In this document: positions 25,727 to 33,951 of the stretch, piece by piece
Layout: the number at the start of each line of letters is the position of its first letter
How positions within the stretch are numbered: the first letter of the stretch is position 1
Assembly (NCBI RefSeq): GCF_009746125.1
Contig: NZ_CP041352.1
Coordinates: 1,391,847-1,455,846, forward strand
Reading direction: 5' to 3'
Source: Casimicrobium huifangae
GTDB taxonomy: Bacteria; Pseudomonadota; Gammaproteobacteria; Burkholderiales; Casimicrobiaceae
DNA: 64,000 nucleotides
Translations under genes and position numbers: made by a program
The notes under the pieces: model-generated
What the model was told of the DNA's origin: nothing
Seen by the model: the letters and a program-made list of their open reading frames with translations, nothing else
Database searches by the model: none

Positions 25727-26454
25727 TCGGGTTGCGGCAGGCCCTGAAATACTTGCCGCAGCCCTTGTCCCCATGCCTTGCGAATGCCCTGAAAATAGGC
25801 GTCCTCCTCGGTCACCCGATAGCGCATCGAGAGCTTGAGATGATCACGCTTGAGGATCGCCACGTCGATCGGCAGGCCGACCGACAGGTTCGATTTCATC
25901 GTTGAATCGAACGACACCAGCGCCGACTTCAGTGCTTCGCCGATCGAGGTTTCCGGCCGCACCACGCGGTCAATTATCGGCTTGCCGTACTTGCTCTCGC
26001 CGATCTGAAAGTAAGGCGTGTCGCTGGTTGCCTCGATGAAATTGCCCTGCGGATAGATCAGGAACAGACGCGGCGCCTCGTCACGGATCTGGCCGCCAAC
26101 GAGGAAGGTGCAGCTGAAATCCACGCTCGACTGTGAGAGCTGGTTTTCCTCGGCGTGCGAGATGGCCTTCTTGATCGTTTGCCCGAACAGTTCGGCCACG
26201 TCGAACATCGAGGGCAGATTGAGGATGTGCGAGTCCTCTCCGACCGTCTGCCGGCGCAACTGGCTGATTACTCCCTGCGTCGTTGCCAGATTGCCGGCGT
26301 TCACCGTCACGATGCAACGCTGATGCGGCCCTTCCGGTACCTCGAACACCGTCATCTTGGAGAAAGTGGATACGTTGTCGACTCCGGCATTGGTGCGGGA
26401 GTCGGACGCAAAGAGCATCCCTTCGTGCAGGGACATGGCGACGCAGTAAGTCAT
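25711..26454 (-). CDS. Anbu-type proteasome-like peptidase
   Basis: A 247-residue Ntn-hydrolase of the HslV/20S-beta relative Anbu. It begins MTYCVAMSLHEGMLFASDSR; removal of Met exposes Thr as the nucleophile. TNAGVDN is the family hallmark, and the Lys in TFSKM is the likely general-base partner. VTVNAGNLATTQGV is also typical. Anbu forms ring or helical assemblies in the cytoplasm and usually sits beside transglutaminase, alpha-E and ATP-grasp genes. Here it stands apart, but alpha-E and ATP-grasp genes occur at 36.3-38.7 kb. Co-transcription with the downstream exporter is likely. Confidence 0.9.
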   Translation of the reverse strand: MTYCVAMSLHEGMLFASDSRTNAGVDNVSTFSKMTVFEVPEGPHQRCIVTVNAGNLATTQGVISQLRRQTVGEDSHILNLPSMFDVAELFGQTIKKAISHAEENQLSQSSVDFSCTFLVGGQIRDEAPRLFLIYPQGNFIEATSDTPYFQIGESKYGKPIIDRVVRPETSIGEALKSALVSFDSTMKSNLSVGLPIDVAILKRDHLKLSMRYRVTEEDAYFQGIRKAWGQGLRQVFQGLPQPEWFHN

Positions 26455-26694
26455 GACGGGCGCCGCGCAACGCAGCGCAGCAAACGCTTAGGGTTATCGA
26501 TTATAGAAACCGGCCACGAGACCCGCTGCACGCATCAGGAAAGTGCCGCTTCGTCAAAATCGCAAATAATGAAACACCGGGTATCTAAAAAGCCGTTCCC
26601 GATACGTTTCAGTTCACCGGCTGCGGTTAGCCTGTTTGCATCGTCGGCGCCTTCCACGAGACAGGTGCACCGAGAATCACAAGGAGGACACAGC

Positions 26695-28005
26695 GTGAGT
26701 GAAAACATCAACGATCCGGTGAACCCCGGACGTCGCAGCGTTGTTGCCGGGCTGGCTGCCGGCACCGTGGCCGTCGCCGCCGGTTTGCCCGAGCCGGTCG
26801 CCGCACAGAGCGGCAGCACCGCCTGGGGCTGGCCGCAGCCTTATCAGAAGGTTTCCGACAAATCCGTCGCCTGGCTGAAGGACAAGGGCTGGTGGCCGCT
26901 GGGTCTGGGCTGGCAGCCGCCGTGGTCGGGGCAGAACGCCGTGATGGCGGTGCTGGACAAGCAGGGCTTTCTCGCGCAGCGCGGGCTGGAGTCCAAGCTC
27001 ACCGCGTTCACCTCCGGCCCCGCGCTGAACGAAGTGTTCATCTCCACCCGCATTCAGGTGGGTGTGGGCGGCAACTTCCCGCTCAACTCGCTGGTGGACA
27101 ACAAGATTCCGCTCAAGGTGATTTCGATCATCTGCCCGAACCTGCGTCACCACGTGATCGTGCCGCCCGATTCGCCACTGAAATCGGTGAAGGATTTCAA
27201 GGGCGGCAAGAACGGCGAGCCCTACGTGATCGGCATCGCCACCGGCTCCTCGTCCGAGTTCTACTTCCAGATGATGGCTGGCCTGAACGGCATCAACATC
27301 GGCAAGGACGTGGTGCTGAAGAACATGCCGCCACCTGAGCAATTGCTGATGCCCAAGGGCATCGACGCCGTGGTGCCGTGGGATTACACCTGCTCGCTGA
27401 TGCTCAACGAGCGCAAGAACGGCCGCAGCATTGACGTGAGCTACGCCTACAACATCTATCAGGGCTCGATCTACGTGCGGCAGGAGCTGGTGGACAACGT
27501 GCCCGATGTTGTGCAGGCACTCACCGATGCCATTGTCGAGGCCACGCTGTGGCTGCGTCTGAACGTCGAGCCGGCAGTGAACGCGATGATGGAGGACGCC
27601 AATCTCAAGAACGCACCGCGCACGCTGCTCACCCAGCAGTTGATCGAATACAACAACTGGTACAAGCCGACCTATCTGTATCCGATTGCCGATTTCTGGG
27701 CCAAGGAGAACGAACGCATCGCCAAGTGGCTGTTCGACAACAAGCGCCTGAAAACCGCCTTCACGCAGAAGGACTTTTCCAGCGTGTTCGCGCCGCAGTT
27801 CATGAAGGCCACGTTCGATCGGCTGGGCTGGAAGATTCCGTCAGTGCCACCCACCGTACCAGCAGGCTGGACGGGCAAGCTCGGTGAGCTGCCGTATCCG
27901 TCCTACGACACCATTCTCACCATGAAAGGCCCGCAAGCCTTCCCCGAGAAGGGTGATCTCACCAAGCCGTTTACGTTCAACGGTCAAACCGTCACGCCCG
28001 CCTGA
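26695..28005 (+). CDS. ABC transporter substrate-binding protein, SsuA/NMT1-like
   Basis: A 436-residue periplasmic binding protein. The N-terminus has a Tat-like signal: the twin arginine in NPGRRSVVAGLAAG, a hydrophobic stretch, then a cleavage region around VAAQSG. The mature part has the SsuA/TauA/NrtA-type fold, with INIGKDVVLKNMPPPEQLL and DAVVPWDYTCSLML, but is longer than most. Start GTG 26695 follows AAGGAGG; the open frame extends upstream without homology. It binds the solute for the permease and ATPase that follow. The substrate class (sulfonate, nitrate, taurine or pyrimidine-like) cannot be fixed. Confidence 0.88.
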   Translation: MSENINDPVNPGRRSVVAGLAAGTVAVAAGLPEPVAAQSGSTAWGWPQPYQKVSDKSVAWLKDKGWWPLGLGWQPPWSGQNAVMAVLDKQGFLAQRGLESKLTAFTSGPALNEVFISTRIQVGVGGNFPLNSLVDNKIPLKVISIICPNLRHHVIVPPDSPLKSVKDFKGGKNGEPYVIGIATGSSSEFYFQMMAGLNGINIGKDVVLKNMPPPEQLLMPKGIDAVVPWDYTCSLMLNERKNGRSIDVSYAYNIYQGSIYVRQELVDNVPDVVQALTDAIVEATLWLRLNVEPAVNAMMEDANLKNAPRTLLTQQLIEYNNWYKPTYLYPIADFWAKENERIAKWLFDNKRLKTAFTQKDFSSVFAPQFMKATFDRLGWKIPSVPPTVPAGWTGKLGELPYPSYDTILTMKGPQAFPEKGDLTKPFTFNGQTVTPA

Positions 28006-28799
28006 TGTCGGCGGTGACGGGGGGCACGCCCCGCTTTGCGTGGCTCACGCGTTGGGCCACGCTGGTGGTGCTGTTTGTGGTGTGGGAGCTGGTGGCGGGC
28101 GTCTGGTTGCCGAAAGGGCGACCGGAGCTGGCCACGCTGTTGCCACCGCCCAGCGCGATTGCGAAAGCGGCGGTGGAGATGATTGCCTCTGGCGAGCTGC
28201 TGATGCACCTGTGGCAATCGCTCAAGCGCGAGCTGATTGCATTTCTGTTCGCGCTGTTCGCGGTGCCGCTCGGCATTGCGATGGGCTGGTGGCGCTGGGT
28301 GCACGAGCAGATCGATCCGATTGTGGAGATCCTGCGGCCGATTCCGCCGATCGCGTGGATTCCGCTGTCGATCCTGTGGCTCGGCATCGGCAATGCGCAG
28401 AACCAGTTCATTATCTTTCTCGGCATCTTCTTCCCGCTGCTGATCAACACGATCCAGGGCGTGAAAAACGTGGAGCCTAACCTCGTGCGCGCGGCGCGCT
28501 GCCTGGGCGCGAGCGAGTGGCAGATTCTCAAGCGCGTCGTGCTGCCGGCGGCGCTGCCGCAAATCCTCACTGGCATCCGCATCGGCTTCGGCGTGGGCTG
28601 GATGGCATTGGTGGCTGCGGAGCTGGTCGGCGCCAGTTCGGGCCTCGGCTTTCTAATCAACGACGCACGCAGCCTGCTGAAGACCGACGTAGTGATTCTC
28701 GGCATGCTCACCATCGGTGTGGTCGGGCTGCTGCTTGATCTGCTGATTCGCCGCATCGCGAAACGCGTGCTGCCGTGGTCCCTGGCAGCGCAGAAATAA
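28005..28799 (+). CDS. ABC transporter permease, SsuC/TauC-like
   Basis: A 264-residue inner-membrane permease with six helices. The PIAWIPLSILWLGIGNAQNQ region and EAA-type loop VRAARCLGASEWQILKRVVL match the SsuC/TauC/NrtB group. The ATG overlaps the TGA of the binding-protein gene by one base (TGATG), so the two are translationally coupled. Confidence 0.92.
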   Translation: MSAVTGGTPRFAWLTRWATLVVLFVVWELVAGVWLPKGRPELATLLPPPSAIAKAAVEMIASGELLMHLWQSLKRELIAFLFALFAVPLGIAMGWWRWVHEQIDPIVEILRPIPPIAWIPLSILWLGIGNAQNQFIIFLGIFFPLLINTIQGVKNVEPNLVRAARCLGASEWQILKRVVLPAALPQILTGIRIGFGVGWMALVAAELVGASSGLGFLINDARSLLKTDVVILGMLTIGVVGLLLDLLIRRIAKRVLPWSLAAQK

Positions 28800-28816
28800 C
28801 GGGTGGAACCAGACAC

Positions 28817-29590
28817 ATGGCACGACTGATCGTCGACAACGTCAGCAAAACCTACCCGGCGCTGCAAAAGGGGCACGAGGACGTGCTCGCCCTGCGCGAC
28901 GTGAGCTTTACGGTAGAGGACCACGAGTTCTGCTGCCTGCTCGGCCACTCCGGCTGCGGCAAGACCACGCTGCTCAACATCATGGCCGGTTTCGAGGCCA
29001 CCACCGGCGGCCGCATCACACTCGATGGCGCCGAGATCGGCCCGCCGCACTGGTCCCGCACGATGGTGTTTCAGGACTACGCGCTGTTCCCCTGGCTCAC
29101 CATCGAGCGCAACATTGCCTTCGGTCTTGAAGTTAAGGGTGTGCCCGAGGCTGAGCGCGCGCGCATCGTCGCCGAGCACGTCAAGCTCGTCGGCCTGAGC
29201 GGCTTTGAAACGCGGCTGCCACACCAGCTCTCGGGCGGTATGAAGCAGCGTGTCGCCATCGCCCGCGCTCTCGCGGTGGACCCGCAGGTGGCGTTGCTCG
29301 ACGAACCCTTTGCCGCGCTCGACGCGCAGAACCGCTCGCTGTTGCAGGACGAGCTGGTGCGCATCGCGCAGGCCACACGCAAGACGATGGTGCTGATCAC
29401 CCACTCCATCGACGAAGCGATCAAACTCTCCGATCGCATCATCGTCATGACCAAACGGCCAGGCACGGTGAAAGCGAACCTGAAGATCGACATCCCGCGC
29501 CCCCGCGCCGAGGACGATCCGCAGGTGATCGCACTCAAGAAGCAGTTGCGGGCGTTGATTGCGGATGAGAGGGAAGTGGAGCTGGCCTAG
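28817..29590 (+). CDS. ABC transporter ATP-binding protein, SsuB/TauB-like
   Basis: A 257-residue ATPase. Walker A is GHSGCGKTT (about residue 45), the signature LSGGMKQRVAIARA, Walker B VALLDEPFAALD and the switch ITHSIDEAI. The ITHSIDEA form is typical of nitrate/sulfonate/taurine ATPases. Start ATG 28817 follows a GGTGGA. Last gene of the three-gene importer; after its stop come the inverted repeats that flank the mrr gene. Confidence 0.93.
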   Translation: MARLIVDNVSKTYPALQKGHEDVLALRDVSFTVEDHEFCCLLGHSGCGKTTLLNIMAGFEATTGGRITLDGAEIGPPHWSRTMVFQDYALFPWLTIERNIAFGLEVKGVPEAERARIVAEHVKLVGLSGFETRLPHQLSGGMKQRVAIARALAVDPQVALLDEPFAALDAQNRSLLQDELVRIAQATRKTMVLITHSIDEAIKLSDRIIVMTKRPGTVKANLKIDIPRPRAEDDPQVIALKKQLRALIADEREVELA

Positions 29591-29683
29591 CCAGTTGGCA
29601 CGACCGGCGCCACCTGCGCGTCCACCAAGCGTGGTGGGTGCCGTTCCCGTTCGTGGTGAGCCTGTCGAACCATGAACGCATCT

Positions 29684-30056
29684 GGTTCCCTCTCCCTTGA
29701 GGGGAGAGGGCTAGGGAGAGGGTGACGGTTGCGTTTCGAATGCGGGTTGCGGGTGCCACCAGCGCGCTCTTGGCCGCGCGGGGCCAGTTACCTTTTTGCT
29801 TCGCCAAAAAGGTAACCCAAAAAGGCGACCCCAACGATTCGCCTGATTCCTCCGGTGCTCGCGTCAGGCGGGCGTCGCAGAAATCGCCCGACGCGTGGCA
29901 CGCGCTACGCGCGACCACGCCAGTGGGCTCACACTGCGCCGCTTGGACCGCCTGCCGCTGCGCTCCTCGGGGCGAATCCATGGGGACCCTTCGGACCGAA
30001 GCTTGATCGCTTCGCGATGGAATCACGAGAACCCGGATGCGAGCATCCGAGCTACA
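29684..30056. repeat. Left inverted repeat flanking the mrr gene
   Basis: About 373 bp that reappear in inverse orientation at 31075-31537. Shared landmarks in order are CCTTGAGGGGAGAGGG, GAGAGGGTGACGGT, CGCGCGGGGCCAGT, GGCGACCCCAACGATTCGCC, GGGGCGAATCCATGGGGACC, GATCGCTTCGCGATG and, at the inner end, the hairpin CGGATGCGAGCATCCG (30034-30049). Just outside (29645-29675) is a GTTCGTGGTGAGCCTGTCGA-type short repeat common in soil proteobacteria. Non-coding; open frames here are accidental. Confidence 0.8.
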
Positions 30057-30103
30057 CCACTACTCGGCTGTCATCCGGCCTCGTCTGGCTCGGTGCGATC
30101 ACG

Positions 30104-31021
30104 TCAGTTAGATTCAAAATAGTCCTGATCAATCTTCTTGACTTCGTAAACACCCATGGAAGCGACAGCGACGTTGTGATCCACCATCAACTGTGCGAGA
30201 AGCGCACCGTCGATCAGAATGATTTTGCTTGCGATCATGTTCGCGAACTCGGTCGCTTCCCGCGTAAACGACGAGGTGGTTATTACGACGCCTTTGCTGG
30301 CGCGTTGACCCTGCAGGGCGCCAGCAAACTTTTGAATCTCGGGCCGACCTACCGACCCTTCCCACTTTTTGGCCTGAACGTAGATTACGTCAAGTCCAAG
30401 TCGGTCCTCCTTGATGATGCCGTCGATGCCGCCATCCCCACTACGCCCGATCGCTCGACCAGCGTCTTGTCTTGAACCGCCATAGCCCATCGCGACGAGC
30501 AAGTCGATTACCAGGCGCTCAAAAAACGCGGGTGTGGAAATCTTCACTTGCTCAAGCAGTTCAGACTCAAGATTGTCTCTAAGTGTCTGGTAGGCGACGG
30601 CCAAAGCGTCCTCGGGCGTCACTCTCTGCTGGTCCACGGTTGCTGCGAACTGCTGCGTGCCTGTCTGCGATTCTCTGCTGCGTGCTTTGAACGCTTGAAA
30701 GGACGGGTACCGTTCGAGGGTCTTGAGGCTGATTTCTGCGGGTTGTTCCAAAAGTAGCGACAGTCCATCCGACGTAATCTTGAATACGCCGCGACGTGGC
30801 GAGACTAACAATCCACTCTGCTTCAAGTAGGTTCGGGCCCAACCGACTCTGCTCGCGAAGACGGACGACGCGCCGCTTGGCAATAACTGCGTCAGTTCGT
30901 CATCGGACAGTTTGAACTGACGCCCGAGCAAGTCGATGGCTGACCGCATCGCGTGCTCTTGTCCATCACCAGCGAGCTTTAGCAAGGGAAGCATCACAGA
31001 TTGGTAGTCGGGAATTGCCAT
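30104..31021 (-). CDS. mrr: Mrr restriction endonuclease (type IV-like)
   Basis: A 305-residue protein, close to the length of E. coli Mrr. The N-terminal Mrr_N winged-helix domain covers about residues 5-90 (LKQSGLLVSPRRGVFKITSD). The C-terminal Mrr_cat domain has the PD-(D/E)XK core: FFERLVIDLLVAMGYGG, the Asp in GDGGIDGII and Gln-Ala-Lys in YVQAKKW. The family cleaves DNA carrying foreign methylation. The gene stands alone between two large inverted repeats with only about 50 bases of own upstream sequence, like passenger DNA of a mobile cassette. An orphan adenine methyltransferase lies 8 kb away; whether its sites are tolerated by Mrr is unknown. Confidence 0.93.
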   Translation of the reverse strand: MAIPDYQSVMLPLLKLAGDGQEHAMRSAIDLLGRQFKLSDDELTQLLPSGASSVFASRVGWARTYLKQSGLLVSPRRGVFKITSDGLSLLLEQPAEISLKTLERYPSFQAFKARSRESQTGTQQFAATVDQQRVTPEDALAVAYQTLRDNLESELLEQVKISTPAFFERLVIDLLVAMGYGGSRQDAGRAIGRSGDGGIDGIIKEDRLGLDVIYVQAKKWEGSVGRPEIQKFAGALQGQRASKGVVITTSSFTREATEFANMIASKIILIDGALLAQLMVDHNVAVASMGVYEVKKIDQDYFESN

Positions 31022-31074
31022 CAGCGTGATGTCGAGAATGTCAGAAAAGTCATTCTATTGGCACCGCAAGCGAC

Positions 31075-31537
31075 GTAGCCCGGATGCTCGCATCCGGGTT
31101 CCCGTGAACCTCATCGCGAAGCGATCAAACCTCGGTTTCGACGGGGTCCCCATGGATTCGCCCCGAGGAGCGGAGCAACGCGCGGTCGTAGACCCGCACC
31201 ATGAGCCCACTGCGCGCAGACTTGCGCGCCATCGGGCGATTTGTGCGGGTCCCGCGCGTTGCGAGCACCGCAGGAATCAGGCGAATCGTTGGGGTCGCCT
31301 TTCTTTGGTTCCTTTCTTTGGCGAAGCAAGAAAAGTGACTGGCCCCGCGCGGCCACAGAGCGCGCTGGTGGCATGCACTCCACGTTAACTCTCCCAACCA
31401 TCAGACCCTTCGACAAGCTCAGGGCGAACGGCGGGCGTGCGGCCACAGAGCGCACTGGTGGTACGCGCGACCCGTATTCGGAACGCGACCGTCACCCTCT
31501 CCCCAACCCCTCTCCCCTCAAGGGAGAGGGGGGTTCT
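31075..31537. repeat. Right inverted repeat flanking the mrr gene
   Basis: Inverse copy of 29684-30056. It is about 90 bp longer, and the extra length is explained by one insertion: GGCCACAGAGCGC(G/A)CTGGTGG occurs twice (about 31351-31371 and 31441-31461) around a piece that contains CCCTTCGACAAGCTCAGGGC, a very common short repeat. Without the insertion both copies are about 373 bp. The outer end (CTCAAGGGAGAGGGG) lies 50 bases before the start of the AAA ATPase gene. Confidence 0.8.
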
Positions 31538-31585
31538 AGTCTCTCCGCAGTAGCATCCCCCAATCCAGTCCCCACTCCCCCCACC

Positions 31586-32812
31586 ATGTGGCACTCCTTC
31601 CTCGACACCTTGCAAACCCAACTGCAAAACCAGGTGGTGGCGGGTGGTATTGCGCTTGGGCTGGCGGGCATTCTGGTGGCGGCGTTGCGCAAGGTGCCTG
31701 GCATGCTGTGGGCGCAGTTGCAGCGGCTGGTGGTGGCCACTGCCGTGATCGATAGCCGCAATGACATCTTCAACGCTTATGTGGCGTGGCTCAACGATCT
31801 GCCGTTCGGGCGCAAGAGCCGGCTGTTCACCGTGGTGCAGGCGCCGCCTGATCCGGGTGATACGGTGGGTACGCTGCCGCGCCTGCTGTTCAGTCCGGCG
31901 CCGGGCATGCATGTGTTCTGGCATGACGGGCATGTGATGTGGATCGAGCGCACCATCGCGATGAACCTGCAGGTGGTGGAGACCATTCGCGTGAGCATGC
32001 TGTTCGCGCGCCGCGCGCGGCTGGAGGCGATGCTGGCAGACGTGATCGCGCGAGCCGATGCGCGGCTGGCCGGGCGCACGCAACTGTTCACTGTCGATCA
32101 GTGGGGCACCGGCTGGCGGCTGGCCGACGCCAAGCCGCGGCGGCGGCTCGATTCGGTGGTACTGGAGGGTGACATCCGCGAGCGGCTGGTGGCGGACATC
32201 CGGCAATTCTTCGACCGTCGGCAGTGGTATGCCGACATGGGCATACCGTGGCGGCGCGGCTACCTGTTCTATGGCCCGCCCGGCACCGGCAAGACCAGTC
32301 TCGCGTTCGCGCTGGCAGGCGAGCTGCAACTGTCGCTGTGCACACTGTCGCTCACCAACCCGAAGCTCGACGACCAGAGCATCGGTGACCTGCTGCAACG
32401 CACGCCAGCAAAATCGCTGATCCTGATTGAAGATGTCGATGCCTTCTTCGTCGCCCGCGACAAGCAGGATCAGCGCATTGAGGTGAGCTTTTCCGGTCTG
32501 CTCAACGCGCTCGACGGCGTGGCGGCACAGGAGGGCCGCGTCGTAGTGCTGACTACCAACCATCGCGATTCGCTCGACGCCGCCATGATCCGGCCTGGAC
32601 GGATTGATCTGGCGCTGGAGATTGGTCTCGCAGGAGCGCAGCAGGTGCGGGCACTGTTCCTGCGCTTTCATCCCGAAGCAACCGCGCTTGCGGATGAACT
32701 GGCGGCAGCGCTAGGCGAGCGGCGGTTGTCGCCTGCGTCGGTGCAGCAGGTGTTGCTGGCGCATGGGGGGGCGCGGGAGGCAGCCGAGAAACTTCGGGGG
32801 CTCGTGCAGTAG
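31586..32812 (+). CDS. BCS1-like AAA ATPase
   Basis: About 408 residues. An N-terminal hydrophobic span (about residues 20-38, GIALGLAGILVAAL) is followed by a linker domain and one AAA module: Walker A FYGPPGTGKTSLAFAL, Walker B SLILIEDVDAFF, then FSGLLNALDGVAAQEGR and the arginine-finger segment AAMIRPGRIDLALE. LLNALDG and the MIRPGR form are hallmarks of the BCS1 subgroup; mitochondrial BCS1 translocates folded Rieske protein, while bacterial relatives are uncharacterised. Start ATG 31586 is chosen because the longer open frame runs into the repeat. Probably an inner-membrane chaperone or translocase. Confidence 0.88.
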   Translation: MWHSFLDTLQTQLQNQVVAGGIALGLAGILVAALRKVPGMLWAQLQRLVVATAVIDSRNDIFNAYVAWLNDLPFGRKSRLFTVVQAPPDPGDTVGTLPRLLFSPAPGMHVFWHDGHVMWIERTIAMNLQVVETIRVSMLFARRARLEAMLADVIARADARLAGRTQLFTVDQWGTGWRLADAKPRRRLDSVVLEGDIRERLVADIRQFFDRRQWYADMGIPWRRGYLFYGPPGTGKTSLAFALAGELQLSLCTLSLTNPKLDDQSIGDLLQRTPAKSLILIEDVDAFFVARDKQDQRIEVSFSGLLNALDGVAAQEGRVVVLTTNHRDSLDAAMIRPGRIDLALEIGLAGAQQVRALFLRFHPEATALADELAAALGERRLSPASVQQVLLAHGGAREAAEKLRGLVQ

Positions 32813-32857
32813 CATGCCGTGACAAGTTGATTTCATGCCGCCACTTCGCACAGCGTG

Positions 32858-32970
32858 TCCTTCCCGCGAAGGCGGGAATCCAGACCGACGCGTCGGATCG
32901 CGCCCGCGCATACGGTGGAGCGTGCGGCGGTCGGTCTGGGTCCCCGCCGCCGCGGGGACGACAGCGTTTG
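32858..32970. repeat. REP-type inverted pair
   Basis: TTCCCGCGAAGGCGGGAATC at 32866-32885 and CCCCGCCGCCGCGGGGACG are two hairpin units facing each other. They are joined by GTCTGG-type arms: CCAGACCGACG and, in inverse, CGGTCGGTCTGG. This is the usual layout of paired REP units between genes. Confidence 0.7.
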
Positions 32971-33016
32971 AGCGTTAAAGTTGGGGCTCCCATCATTTCA
33001 TTTGCTGTTGAGTCAG

Positions 33017-33643
33017 ATGTCTCTCCTCGCCTTCACAGTCGCCGCCATCATCCTCGCCATCACACCCGGGCCGGGTATTGCCTACGTCGTCGCGCGCACC
33101 GTCGCGGGTGGGCGCTCCGAGGGGCTGGCGTCCTGCCTCGGCACTGGCGTAGGCGGCATGCTTCACGTACTCGCGGCGGCGCTCGGGTTGTCGCTCATCG
33201 TGGCGCAGTCGGCGCTGGCGTTCAATGTGGTGAAGTACGTTGGCGCGGCTTACCTGATCTATCTGGGCGTCCGTCTTCTGCTGCGAAAGGATGCGGCGCT
33301 GACGATGGATGCCGGCGAGCAGGTAAAGTCGCAGGGTGCGCGACGAGCCTTCTTCGAGGGCATCTTCGTTGAGGCGCTGAACGTGAAGACGGCGCTGTTC
33401 TTCCTCGCATTCCTGCCGCAATTCGTGGCGCCCGGCGAACCGCTGGCGCCTCAGCTGGTGCTGCTCGGGACGATCTGCGTCGTCCTCAACACGCTGGTGG
33501 ACGTGGTCGCGGTGTTTGCCGCCGTCCGACTGCTCAAGTCAGATGCCGCCCGTGCCGCTAGGGCGCGGCTGATGACGAAGGTGTCTGGTGTGACCATGCT
33601 CGGGCTGGGTGCCTGGCTGGCGCTGGCGCGGCGCGAGACCTGA
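33017..33643 (+). CDS. LysE/RhtB-family exporter
   Basis: 208 residues, six hydrophobic spans. The N-terminal AITPGPGIAYVVARTVAGG is the family signature, and the middle FVEALNVKTALFFLAFLPQF replaces the more common NPK with NVK. A predicted amino-acid exporter of the inner membrane. Start ATG 33017 is where homology begins. A single gene between REP-like repeats. Confidence 0.9.
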   Translation: MSLLAFTVAAIILAITPGPGIAYVVARTVAGGRSEGLASCLGTGVGGMLHVLAAALGLSLIVAQSALAFNVVKYVGAAYLIYLGVRLLLRKDAALTMDAGEQVKSQGARRAFFEGIFVEALNVKTALFFLAFLPQFVAPGEPLAPQLVLLGTICVVLNTLVDVVAVFAAVRLLKSDAARAARARLMTKVSGVTMLGLGAWLALARRET

Positions 33644-33671
33644 TCCTGAAGCAGCCAGCCGGAAGTTTCCA

Positions 33672-33830
33672 ACCTGCGAGTCTCCCCTGCAAGGCAGGGG
33701 GGGACGTCGGCGAAGCCGACAGAGGGGTTGCCGGCATTGCAGATGCGTTCGATGGGCGTGAGACCCCTCCGCTGCTGCGCGGCACCTCCCCTACTTCGCA
33801 GGGCGGTTCCATTCACGCGGCGGAGCGCAA
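33672..33830. repeat. Imperfect palindromic intergenic repeat
   Basis: CTCCCCTGCAAGGCAGGGG, GTCGGCGAAGCCGAC and AGAGGGGT are answered about 50 bases later by ACCCCTCCGCTGCTGCGCGG and CACCTCCCCTACTTCGCAGG. It resembles common betaproteobacterial intergenic repeats. It fills most of the gap 33644-33951; the remaining bases up to 33951 should contain the promoter of the following ABC genes, not identified. Confidence 0.55.
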
Positions 33831-33951
33831 TGCCATTGGCGGTGCTTCATGACCGTTGGCGACGCCGGCTGACAGCTCGTCGCCTGGGGTGACGCCGCTG
33901 CGATGCACGCCCTAGACTTCGCGCATCGCTACTGCGGAAATCGACAGCGCC

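Noticed and set aside
26155-26694. N-terminal extension of the binding-protein frame
   Set aside because: It overlaps Anbu in antisense; the AAGGAGG and GTG at 26695 plus a Tat-like signal give the real start.
29684-31537. Composite transposon around mrr
   Set aside because: The flanking repeats contain no transposase frame, so they are reported as repeats only.
31241-31585. N-terminal extension of the AAA ATPase
   Set aside because: It lies within the mrr-flanking repeat and has no AAA homology.
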